NCBI RefSeq assembly: GCF_021130785.1
Contig: NC_060214.1
Coordinates: 43,135,001-43,199,000, forward strand
Length of the DNA: 64,000 nucleotides
Direction: 5' to 3'
Origin: Homalodisca vitripennis
Lineage: Eukaryota > Arthropoda > Insecta > Hemiptera > Cicadellidae
The notes beneath the pieces are model-generated. The model was given only the letters and a program-made list of their open reading frames with translations, was not told the DNA's origin and searched no databases. The stretch's first letter is position 1, and each line of letters begins with the position of its first letter. The position numbers and the translations under genes are program-made. Positions 37,104 through 47,349 of the stretch are shown here, piece by piece.

Positions 37104-38205
37104 TATAGTGACAACAGTAAATGAATAAATAACTAATCATAAACTGATTTTGGACTGACGATCACTATAACCATTTTAATCAAGTAGGAGGTAAAAGCTC
37201 TTTTATCAAAGATATGCCTTGCCTGAAATATGAAAACATGACAAATATTTTGGATTATGGTTAAATAGATAACAATAATTACAAAAGTTTGGGAAGATAC
37301 AGTCTATTCCGTTCCGTTTGGTCTTTTTTCTCTCAATCAAAATATTTAATTTTTAAATCTTGGTGTTTTACATTTTGCATATTGTATATTATTCAATGTA
37401 ATTTTTTTAAATAAATACATATATTGTTAATAATTTAAAATTTTTAAGAAATTATATAATTACCAATGAGAAAGGAAAACATTACTTAGGTAACATAAAG
37501 ATAGCTTGTAAAAATAAAAAAAATAACCTTATTTGGTACGAATAGACGATAAATAACGGAATAATTGTGTGTTTAATTCTCACGTGCAATCCACTTTAGT
37601 CATATTATGAAGATTTGGTTATCATGCATTTATTCCATTTCAAAAAACGCATTTAATTTTGTTTAGTTGTAATGAAGTAAATTAGGGTTATACAATTTGG
37701 TATAGTAGGCCTAATTCCTTTAGGTCAAAAGAAAAAACTCAACTGGGTTGTTTTGTTTGATAAAACTTTTCCTATTTTGATTGCATTAGATCTTTAATAG
37801 TTAAATTAACAGTTTAAATACTAAACTTTGAAATATTATTAGTCTTAATAGCAAATTAACTTCACTTACATTCGGTTATTATTTTTTATAATTGAATCGA
37901 TTAGTATTCACGAATAAGGTCGAAATAGCTTAAGTAACTGATAGTTTAATAAATACGACAACGTGTTCAAATCCCACACCCTCCCAAGTCAAAGGATAAA
38001 TACTACCAAACATGTTTAAGTTTTGATAGACATCTACACATACTAAAACTTGTTGTTTTTTATCACAGCAATACAAGACACTGAAAATAATTTACTTATT
38101 TCACCAGTGACTCTTCGTATCCTCAGATAGAAGACTCTTGCATGCCAGTGGATAAAGATTCATTGAATTTAATCCTAATGATACTGATAACCCAACAATA
38201 ATTCA
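37104..38205. mobile_element. ~1.1-kb insertion flanked by 13-bp direct repeats
   Basis: ATTTAAATTGATT occurs at 37091-37103 and again at 38206-38218, while copy 1 has it once (about 30959). This is the pattern of an insertion with target-site duplication. The insert has no coding frame or obvious terminal inverted repeat I can name. Replication slippage or deletion from copy 1 between short repeats is the alternative. Confidence 0.55.
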
Positions 38206-39120
38206 ATTTAAATTGATTATAAAACGTTCCTGTTATTATTAATTTTATGCATAAGTATAATAAAATGTCTCAAGAATGTTAGCTGATTAAAGTTTCATCT
38301 GGCTCTTAGCTTAGTTTGAGCACTCTCCAAAGTGCTAAAACCTACCAATATGTGTACTTTCTCTGAAACAAGATTGATATGTTAGTGTAATGTGGCCAAG
38401 TAAAATTTAATTTTGTAAAAACTAATTAAGTTTTAATTGATCATAACACATGTGTCTTTTACAAAACAATAAGGTAAGGCCTTTATTAAATATTGAATTT
38501 ACCTCTGGTAAATGGTTACTGCATCTTTTACGGGTGTTTACATGTACATGACGCTATACATGTTGCAGAGTAAAACATGTTACACAGTTCAGCAAAGTTG
38601 CTGTGAGTTACTAAGACTATAACGTGGTTTCCATGTTAACATTGTAACAGGGTCACTAACTTTGTGTGTACTTGCTAGAAGACATGTAAAACGTGTACAG
38701 CCAACAGGGAATGGTCTGTTCTAGTTATAAAGGTAAGTGGTGATGTGACGTCATGAGCAATTTGCGTCATAGTTTACAGCAGTTTCAATAGCGAACATTT
38801 TATGTTTTAACAGCTTAAGTTGGGATTGATCAGACAGTAAGAAGAGGAAATGTACATTACAATATTTGTCTAGACGTTGTTCTCCTAATTCTATTTTCTT
38901 TAATATCAAGGTTATCCAGGTTTCACTAAGAAACATCTCTTTAAGTTTTCCAAAAATTTAAATTCCGTGAAGTTATTAGATTAAGAGCGAGGCCCTTCAT
39001 TTTACAGAAGGACACAAAATCGTTTTTTTTATAGAAAAAACAAGGTAAGCGTATGTATTTGGTCCACCGGGAACAAATTCTGCAATATGAGTTCCGGGAC
39101 CATAGTCTTTAACCAGCTCG

Positions 39121-39336
39121 TCTGTCATCTGCCTTAGGTAACCACCGGTATTTACTCTGTACAAAACCTTTTTATATATTTACACACCACCATCTTTCAC
39201 CTGCCCTAGGTAACCACCGGTATTTACTCTGTAAAAAACATTTTTATATATTTACACACCGCCATCTGTCACCTGCCCTAGGTAACCACCGGTATTTACT
39301 CTGTACAAAACATTTTTATATATTTACACACCGCCA
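39121..39336. repeat. 72-bp tandem repeat, 3 units (copy 2)
   Basis: Units start at 39121, 39193 and 39265. They have the same core as the two-unit array at 31874-32017. Confidence 0.93.
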
Positions 39337-39659
39337 TCTGTATCCTTATACAGTACTTGTTTCCCCAGTGATTCCATGTGATCATAAAGCTATAGACGGG
39401 CTTGATATGTAGCGTAGGCTTCTAGTACAAAGTTTACAGTAGCTAGTGTCTCGTTACTGTATTACATTTAATCTTTTAATTATTGCAAACCACCAACACA
39501 ACAACATCGTTGAGATTTCCTGTATTCTATTTACGGTAATGCTAAAATCAATACCTACTTTAAAAAAATTTTTGGTGGATAGAGCTTTATTCTCTCATAT
39601 TATTAGTTTACCTGCATATATTTTACCTTTCGTGTAATTAATCTCATCCCAAAAGATTT

Positions 39660-41390
39660 CTCTGTACACACAAACTAAATACCTACCTTACATAAATGAT
39701 AATTAAACTATACATTTTAATTTAATGTGAAAATATCATTAAGTAAAATTGGCATTGCAAAACTCTGTACGTATCAATTATTAGGAAAATGTACAAAATA
39801 TTATATCTAATTTAGTAGAGTATTTTATATCACACATAACCTATTTGCATATAAAAACAACGTGAACCTTTTCCTTACGGCGATGAGGTGTTTCTACAAC
39901 AGAGTGTATGCTATGTGGATTAATTTCTGAATTACTCGCGTTTCACATTTTACACTCAATAACTCAAAATTAAGACATCTTACAGTGAACATCACATATT
40001 TATTACATGAGTCGGAAATCCATCAAAAGGATTATTTACGTCACTTCTGTTGTACTACAAGGCATTGCGTCTGAAGCAACATAAAAAAGTATTTTATTGC
40101 TAACAAATGTTTATTAATTAAAAAATTCTGATTCTCAATAGATTATTAACTTAACATGATTTATCATTAACTGAAGTATGAATATAGTGTAAGAAAATAT
40201 ATTTGTAAAGTAATACACAACAAAAATAATATGAAAGAAATATAAATATTTCGGAAGATTGTCATCGTTTAGTGATACACAAACTCATTAGGCTACATTT
40301 GAAATACAGTACAGGAGGAAAAATTAAAGCTGAATTAGTATTTTCCATAACTTAATTTATATTAGAGTTTTCACAAAAAACCAAAAAAAACATTTGTTAT
40401 AAATTGTCATTTGATAGTTATATGTTTTTACGAAATGTAGTTTAAAAGAAACTAGATACAGTTTCAATGGATGCCTTTAATTGATAAAAATGGGTTTTAT
40501 TTACAAAAATTATCAAACTATTATTTTCGGTTTAAAATTTAACCCTACATCCCTTAAAAATGTAACATATCCGTGTAGAAAAAAAAATGTTGTAAAATTA
40601 ATATATATAATGGAAGTCTTAGTGGAAACATACAACATGAAATACAACAACGTGTGTAGATTATCCCGTTGACATAAAGTTACAACCAAAGTTTTGAAAG
40701 TAACCTAAAGTCTTTGAGAAGAAGCACGACCCGGACCTTACGAAAGTGATATGACAACAGACCTTGGCTTTTTATAGAGTTCTTCCTAAATGAAAATATT
40801 AATGTAACAAGAATTGGAACATAAATAGTTATTAACAGTTCATATGGAAATTTCTGTAATTTCAGAAATAGTTTGCCACGAATTTTATCCATACTTAAAT
40901 CAAGAAATTAGATAAATTTATCTGCTATCTTAAGTGGATATTTATCGGAAATGTAGAATCTGCAACAAACTGTTTTGAAAGTCAGAACCTAAATATATCC
41001 AAAATACAATTTTACTCACTTGTGATATGTAACTTCATTTTATGCATATTTTTCCAATTAGACCTATAATAAAAGTATCTAATATTTTCTAAAATAGTTA
41101 ACTCAACACTAATATGTGATTTTTTATAATTTAAATTGTCAGCCTTTTAACATTAACAGCATATTTAATATTGCAAGCCAGGAAAAGGCAGTAATGAAAG
41201 AGAAGGTTATACAGCATTATGTCCTGAAAAGATTTGAGGTTATCCTGAGAGAACAAGTAAATTAAGCATTGTGTGGCAGAATAGGTAAATATTTATGTAG
41301 CAATCGTAGCATCAAACATGGTTTCATGAAGGAATAAAGAGCATTTTATTTCTTGGAAAATCAGTAGTATAGATATGGGGCTTTACTGGT
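39660..41390. other. AT-rich interval without a supported gene
   Basis: Frames at 40481-40672 (plus) and 40680-40892 (minus) have no recognised motif and AT-driven composition. Confidence 0.5.
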
Positions 41391-41639
41391 GACCCAGAGG
41401 TGAGGTTGAGGTCAAAGGTCATAAACGGGAATGTTCTCCTCACTAGCGGGAATGTTTCTCGTACGAGTCACATAACCGCCATCTCACATTTCTTTGTCCC
41501 CTTCAGTGTTAGACAACCCCTGACGTGCCCTCTCTCGATACGGCCCTGGTCTGATTGACATCAGATGACCCATAAACCCCAGACAGAGGTTTCTGTCAGC
41601 GATCACATAAGACCAATAGATGGAGCACTCCTATTCCTA

Positions 41640-42590
41640 CAACATTACTGGTGTTGAAGCCAGCGGCGGCCATCTTGAGAGCATCTAGAGACGCCAAACG
41701 CCGTCCAGAGAAGCTTAAAAATTGCAGTGCGCGCGCATAAATAAATCGCCACCTAGCCCACTTAGGATTAAGCCAAAATGTTCAAATTTGGTGTACGTAT
41801 ATCTCATAAGACTCCGATTCCAATGGCGCAACTCAAATTACCAGTTTTGATCTCTATATAATTTTAATGAGCAAAACACTTTAAAAGTTTTATACACATT
41901 TGAAATCGTAACATGAAAAAGTCGGTCTCTGAGGAATTTTTTGTTTTTAGGACAGGCAAGTTTTGTAAGCGGGAAAGTTTGAGATAATGAGTTGAATTAT
42001 TTTTTTCATTCGAAACTTTTTTTTCTAAGACCATTCGTTTTCCTGATATTATCGGCAGAATATAGGCGAAAACCCTGACCGCATTGCCCGACCTAAAACA
42101 GATCGCCAACACTCCAGGCCGCTCTCGGCTCTTAAATTAAAACTCAACATATCGTTAATTTAAAATTCATTTAAATTTAATTAATTATTTTTAATATGTT
42201 AAACATTTTTAAACCCCATTTATAAGGCATTCGCTTATCATTTTATTTAAATAGAAACTGTCATTTAGTGCAATTAAATATTAACTAAACTTGAGGCAAT
42301 ATAAGGTACAATAAAGTAAACCACTAGACATAGACTTATTATGTTTATAAATAATGTATTTAATATAATGGAAATTACAATATGAAAATTAGAAACATAA
42401 ATATCCAAAGCTTACAATAAAACGTACCTCTCTACTGTCCTAAAAATGTTTTTAATAAATGACTGCGTATTCTGCTTTTGTGTAATGAGGCACTGACATT
42501 TTTGCAGTGGTGATGTAGTCGCACTTTGAAGTATTGTTTTGTCAAATAGCTTTTTTAACTAATATAAGGTGATTTACCCCAGGATCTTGT
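41640..42590. other. 3' region of the P-like element
   Basis: Between transposase fragment and left end. The minus frame 41864-42112 (82 codons) could be further decayed transposase C-terminus, but I see no diagnostic motif. Confidence 0.4.
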
Positions 42591-42828
42591 TCAAAACAAT
42601 GCCCTCCTGGGAACAGATTTACACCGATACACTTTCGTAACACTGAATTTACCATTCTGTCCATATACTTTTTTCACAGTTGTCACGTCGCCTTTCTTAA
42701 TACGCAACTTTACTTCTGTTTCGCATAACAAACAAAGTTTCACAACACCTTCAGAAGGTTGTAAAAGTCCTCCTCGGTTTTTACAACTTATCAAACTGTT
42801 GCGGTATTGCGTTTCTTCATTTAGTCCG
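42591..42828 (-). pseudogene. P-type transposase fragment, downstream piece
   Basis: Continues the same transposase on the other side of the inner element. CKNRGGLLQPSEGVVKLCLL is the 'K-RGGL--PS--V--ic---E' block that follows the C--C block in P-type transposases, and CETEVKLRIKKGD comes next. The frame stays open up to 42893, but the part above 42828 (poly-Asn and YLLHPYF) is inner-element sequence. It ends in TGA at 42591. Confidence 0.75.
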
Positions 42829-42859
42829 GTAAAATAAGGATGCAATAAATAAGGATTCT

Positions 42860-43760
42860 CAATACTATTATCATTGTTATTATTATTATTCAATTTTTAT
42901 TATTATTTAATATACCATATTTATAAATATTAATTATAAATTATATATTCTCTAAATAATACTTATTTTATTTTTACCAAACATACAATATTAAAAGAAA
43001 TACTTTTAGTCCATATTACTATATTACTATGAATATTACATCTCGAAATATAGATCTCTTGTCGACGTTTGCTGTTTCTGCGAAGCTGTAGCAGATGCTC
43101 CATTGTTATATATGACCGGTTTTTTTACTTTCTACACACCGTAACGAATGAGTTTGGAATTTCTATGTATAAGTACAGTAGTGGTGGTGAGATAGTTTAC
43201 TTGATGATGGGAATGGTAGGGTATTTCTCTGTGTTAGTATTTCTATACCGATAAAAATTTATTTTATCCGTTAGTTGAAAACGACATTTTAGCATTAACA
43301 GACGTACGAGTTTGAGTGTATCTTTTTATTGAAATTGCTGATTGTTGTTTTATTTGTAATACATTAATATCAGAAAGTGCTTCTGTGAGGGTTGTGCGTG
43401 GCTTACAAACATTAAAAACTGCAAGTATTGACAGAAATAACGGTCATATAAGTTATTTAAATACTTTGACTTCTGTGAAGGTGCATGTTGATTGTCGAAA
43501 AGTGTATATAAGTACAAATTCAATTGCTGCATCGAAGCGACGTGCAGAATACGATGAAACTCCAACTGCAAAAAGTCCACCTCGTAAAAAACGAGAAGGG
43601 GTATTTGATTTTAAAACATCTTGCTTGTTTTGTGGTCAAGTAGCTGATGAAGTCGCGGAAAAAAAAGAAAAGTATAAACAAATATCTATAAATATGGTAT
43701 ATTAAATAAAAAATAATAATAAAAATTGATTATTAATAATAACAATAATAATAGTATTAA
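42860..43760. repeat. Pair of ~70-80-bp inverted AT-rich arms
   Basis: The left arm 42860-42929 and the reverse complement of 43683-43760 share AATACTATTATCATTGTTAT-like sequence, then CAATTTTTATTATTATT, TTAATATACCATATTTATA and ATATT. The main difference is a 7-bp indel. Runs of ATT make part of the match trivial, but the TATACCATATTTATA core is not low complexity. Confidence 0.75.
43316..43705 (+). CDS. Putative zinc-binding protein fragment carried by the nested element
   Basis: A 129-codon plus-strand frame, opposite in direction to the surrounding transposase. CxxC at residues 11-14 and HxxC at 57-60 form a C2HC-like pair. Then come SIAASKRRAEYDE, a basic SPPRKKRE patch, and a second module FDFKTSCLFCGQ. 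From memory this layout (CxxC, R-GL-TL, VH--CRK-Y, KRR, FDFKT-CLFCG) is the N-terminus of a large family of uncharacterised arthropod and cnidarian proteins found in many repeats. If so, this copy is truncated, its stop falling inside the right inverted arm. Its base use is less AT-rich than the flanks, as expected for former coding sequence. Function unknown. Confidence 0.55.
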   Translation: MYLFIEIADCCFICNTLISESASVRVVRGLQTLKTASIDRNNGHISYLNTLTSVKVHVDCRKVYISTNSIAASKRRAEYDETPTAKSPPRKKREGVFDFKTSCLFCGQVADEVAEKKEKYKQISINMVY

Positions 43761-44172
43761 GTAATAATAATAATATTAAGTGAATAATTAACAATATAAC
43801 TCATTTATTTATTGTATTCTACTGGCTGACCTCGCATTATCGTATATACAGGTAAACGGTTCCATACTCTTTGCGCTTTATCTCAAAAAGGGTTGAACGT
43901 ACATAAAATTACTTCAGTCAAAAGTTGAAGAGAATGTTCCGTTCTACAATATCTCTAACCACATTCAAAGTCATTTAGCGTATGGGAAACGAGAAATCTG
44001 CAAAAAACCGATTTTCGTGAAGTTTGACCTTAAATATCTTAAGTCGCGTACACGTGATTATATGAGACTTTTGAGGTAAGTTTTATATCATCAAAATAAA
44101 GTCGTATGCAAAGTTTTAGCTTATTATCTTTTATGCCGAGGTTGCATCCTTATCTTGCCTTATTTTACTGAG

Positions 44173-44382
44173 TTAATTAGCCTGTAACAGCTGTAGGCAC
44201 CCGCTACAGGCTATTTTATTTCTTAACGTTCTTACTATAAAACCAGAAAGGTACTCCACAATATGCGTCGTTACATTTGAAGTGTTTCCTACAATATCAT
44301 AGGAATAGTCGAGATCTTCATCTTCCTTCTCATGTTCTAAAACCTGCCAGACAGCAGCGAACGCAGTCTGAGCGCTCGCCAC
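44173..44382 (-). pseudogene. P-type (THAP9-like) transposase fragment, upstream piece
   Basis: A 69-codon frame starting MASAQTAFAAVW. It reaches HIVEYLSGFIVRTLRNKI and ACSGCLQLL, the conserved 'Y-hydrophobic-G-(F/Y)-V-R-L...C--C---L' block near the C-terminus of P-element and THAP9-like transposases. Its frame ends at the edge of the inserted inner element (44168). The N-terminal two thirds of the family protein is absent. Confidence 0.72.
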
Positions 44383-44498
44383 TAGGGTGAATCATCCCAA
44401 GGTCGCCGCCATTGTTGTAGCATAGCGCGCCAGAGTCGGTTTCAACGGGCAACCCCACTGCTCCATCACATTGGTCTTATGTGATCGCTGGTTTCTGT

Positions 44499-45720
44499 CG
44501 CCATTGGAGCATCTTTGATTGAATTGGGCAGTCTGTTGTGGAATTGAACACCCGCTTGTGAGTGCATGCGTTCACAAACCACTGATCTGTGTCTACCAGT
44601 TCGGTAGTTTCCTCTGCTACGTGTCTCATTCATGTGTATGTCTTGGTCTCTGGTTAAGGCTCATTTATTAATACAAAACAATGTTGTTCCCAACATGTAG
44701 AGGCATGGCAGAGTCAACAGCTACAAACAACAGCTTGAAAACTTGCGTGCACTTCTCTCTGAATTTGATTTTTACGATGGTTCGAGTCGCTTTTTATTGG
44801 AGTCTGAATGCTCTTTGGAACTGAGTGTTTGCGCAAGCTCCCCAAAGGATCACTCCATAGGCCAGATGGGGTTATATCAATCAATAATACGCCGCAATCA
44901 GTACCTGACTCGGGCAGTATTTTGCTTAAGACCTTAGAACTAAGATGCCTGAGCAGATTTTGGCGCAAACACGATCAATGTGCTCATTCTATGTCAGTCC
45001 TCGATCAAGGTACATTCCTTGGAATTTCGAAGAGCTGATTTAATCCAATATGGAATCAGCTGTCAATATAGCAGGTCCACACTGGTTGCCCGCAGCGCAA
45101 ATAAAAGTTTAAAACATTGGTTTTTGAAGAGTTTATTGTGAGGTTGAGGCTGTTAAAGCATTGGATACAGTTGTTGATATCAACAAAAGCCTGATATTTA
45201 AAAACTTTGCTTGATCTTGCATTGAAAAAGAGAGTTGTATCATCTTCAAACTGCACTGTTCTACCATTCAGAAGCGATGATTCTATGTCGTTGACCGAAA
45301 GCCGGAAAAATACAGAACCCTGACACAGGATCATATAGTCCCTGAGGGACTCCACAGCTAAGATCTATTTGCTTGGTTGATTTATTTGATATCTGGACAA
45401 CTTGGGATCTGTGGCTCGAAAATGAGCTAAGAAATTTAAGAGGCACACCTAGAATGCCGTGTGATTCAAGTTTGTTGAGCAGTATATTGTGGCCAAAGCA
45501 GTCGAATGCTTTTATTTATTTATTTCCAACGGCAGCAGCCAATTTACAAAGACAAGCATATATGGTAGAATACAGCGGGTTCCATTGTTAGGCTTTGGAC
45601 AGATCCAGAAACACACTCATTGTGTGGTTCCGACATTCAATGCCCCCTACACTCATATCGACAAGACCAACTACTGCGTCGATTGTCGAGTTAGCAATTA
45701 CTTCATATGGTACGATAACT
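44499..45720 (-). pseudogene. LINE ORF2 relic (RT and C-terminal region)
   Basis: Frame pieces on the minus strand, in order: ANSTIDAVVGLVDMS, then VFLDLSKA (motif A, interrupted, resuming FDCFGHNILLNKLESHGI), LSCGVPQGL (motif B), VQFEDDTTLFF (motif C, normally F/YADD), LNLTINSSKTNVLNF. Further down, in shifting frames: HIDRVCAKI, AAYY-LIYPHLAYGVILWG, and a C-terminal stretch ending RLPNSIKDAP next to the P-like element. Many stops and frameshifts, so it is dead. CR1/Jockey-like, but a different lineage from the 32-34 kb copy. Confidence 0.82.
45513..45591 (-). mobile_element. ~79-bp 3'-end insertion within the LINE relic
   Basis: It splits motif A (LDLSKA|FDC). The direct repeat GCTTT lies at 45508-45512 and 45592-45596. 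On the minus strand the insert ends AAATAAATAAATA after GCTGCCGTTGG, like a severely 5'-truncated retroposon tail. Confidence 0.65.
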
Positions 45721-45799
45721 TTTAAAATAATAAATATAAATATTTTGAGTCCAAATTTTGTTGGAAACATTGTTTTTGTATGTTATAAACGTACCAACT

Positions 45800-47080
45800 A
45801 GTTAGCAAACTCTGCCGTAGTCGGGCGGTTGCGGGTGTAGATAACGGCTAATTGGTTATTCACTAATTGCCACTAAATCTTGTTAGTCACAAAGTTTTAA
45901 GTGGGCTGGTGGTTTATGCAGACTAGAATATACAAAATATCATTACGGTATATTATTACTAGTGATGTTAAATGAGTATAACTGAATAATGTTTCTGGTT
46001 TCACACGAAAATACGTTATACTAGTATCGCAGTTTCTAGCTATTTAATTGAATTATATTTCAATTGTACGCATAAACCCTTGTATTACACCTCTTGTGTA
46101 AAACCATTTGCACAACGTAAAAATCAAATGAAGTAAATAATGAAAGTTCACCAGAGTCAAATTTGTTGAGCCTAAAAAGTAACATGGATATGTTACTAAC
46201 ATATTTATCTATTTCATTATTAATTTTTGTTTTTAGTGTTGTATTGACATCACTGTTAGTATCCAATTATCTTTGTCACGGTCAGCGTGATCAACGAATT
46301 CAAAGTTCAAGTTTTCCAGTACGTCTAATTAACGAAGTTTCAGAAAATACAGAAGCATATACAATGACAGTTATAATACACCTATTTGTATCAAATGAAC
46401 TAAGGTCCTAGGCGATTCCAGGATTCAGATACTATATTTTAGACTCTTCTCAAATCTCATTAGATAACACACTCGTCTCATCTCATCTTAGAGATACACA
46501 CTAAGAAACGGCGGTTTACAGACTTAAAGGTTCATCCCTACTGGATTTAAATGTCTACTTTAACCAGAAAATGTTATAAGTCAACCTTGAATTAACTAAT
46601 AGGATTAAAGGAGCTAACCGACAAAGTCAATCTACGACGAAATGAAGGGACACCTATGTTACTCTGTAGTTAACTGCTAAGAAACTATTTTAATTTCTGA
46701 CACCAGGCCTCTATCGCATTGTCGTTTAAGCTGAAATTCCGAAATTGTTACCGGAATGAGAAATACCTTCTAAAGCCCATCACTTATTAAAAAAATGCCT
46801 GAATTACAAATGGTCTTCTATGACTCCTTCGTTTTACTGCTACATAATGGAAACAGAAGGTAAAAAGTTTATATAAATATGTTTATAGTTCTCTAAAATC
46901 CAGTCAGTGTGTCTGACCGGTGAGATGAATTAATTATTGTTAATTTCTTCACAAACTAATATGAAGTTTTAATTGGAGATGAGGAACATTTTGTAATTTA
47001 TTTCAAGTAAAAAATCTAATTTTTATGAACGCGTTCTTCAAAACCATACATAATTGAAGTACGTAAGTATCATTATTATC
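45800..47080. other. Interval without a supported gene
   Basis: The frames at 46060-46411 on both strands overlap each other and show no motif. Confidence 0.5.
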
Positions 47081-47084
47081 TGGA

Positions 47085-47348
47085 GTAAACCTAACAAAAG
47101 GTGGGTTACATCTGTGAGGGATATAAAAGCAAGTTCATCTCTTGTGTACATGTTATTGAGCTAGAACTAACAAGGTTAAAAGTGGTTTAAATCTTTGTTA
47201 ACGACATATATTAGAAGTAAACCTAACAACAGGTGGGTTACATCTGTGAGGGATATAAAAGCAAGTTTATCTCTTGTGTACATGTTATTGAGCTAGAAAT
47301 AACAAGGTGAAAAGTGGTTTAAATCTTTGTTAACGACATATATTAGAA
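47085..47348. repeat. Tandem duplication of a 132-bp unit
   Basis: Units at 47085-47216 and 47217-47348 differ at only a handful of positions by eye. Each contains AGGTGGGTTACATCTGTGAG, GGATATAAAAGCAAG and TAACGACATATATTAGAAG. Confidence 0.95.
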
Positions 47349-47349
47349 G

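Larger units (their letters stand above)
35735..39660. repeat. Segmental duplication, copy 2
   Basis: Same-orientation match to copy 1. It has extra blocks at about 35850-36705 and 37104-38205, and it lacks the LINE: the empty site is at 39554/39555. Divergence is visible throughout, so it is not recent. Confidence 0.85.
42829..44168. mobile_element. Inverted-repeat element nested inside the P-like element
   Basis: GTAAAATAAGGATGCAA at 42829-42845 is matched in inverse orientation at 44142-44168, where the right copy has about 10 extra bases in the middle. Transposase blocks that should be adjacent in a P-type protein sit directly outside the two ends, so this 1340-bp piece is an insertion. 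A TA duplication at the borders is possible but not proven. A long palindromic pair of arms (about 42860-42929 and 43683-43760) lies inside. Confidence 0.65.
41597..44490 (-). mobile_element. P-superfamily DNA transposon, deleted, with intact ends
   Basis: The ends are perfect inverted repeats of 21 bp: 41597-41617 begins CAGCGATCACATAAGACC and 44470-44490 is its exact reverse complement. They are flanked by the direct 8-bp repeat GTTTCTGT (41589-41596 and 44491-44498). Just inside both ends ATGGAGCA also recurs in inverted orientation. Eight-bp target duplications and CA-starting ends suit the P superfamily, as do the two transposase fragments inside (minus strand). The element is 2894 bp, but 1340 bp of that is a second element inserted into it. 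Most of the transposase, including the THAP and catalytic regions, is gone. It could only move if acted on by a transposase from elsewhere. Confidence 0.85.

Noticed and set aside
39121..39336. CRISPR-like array (regular repeats)
   Set aside because: Units are contiguous 72-bp tandem copies without unique spacers, in a eukaryotic context.
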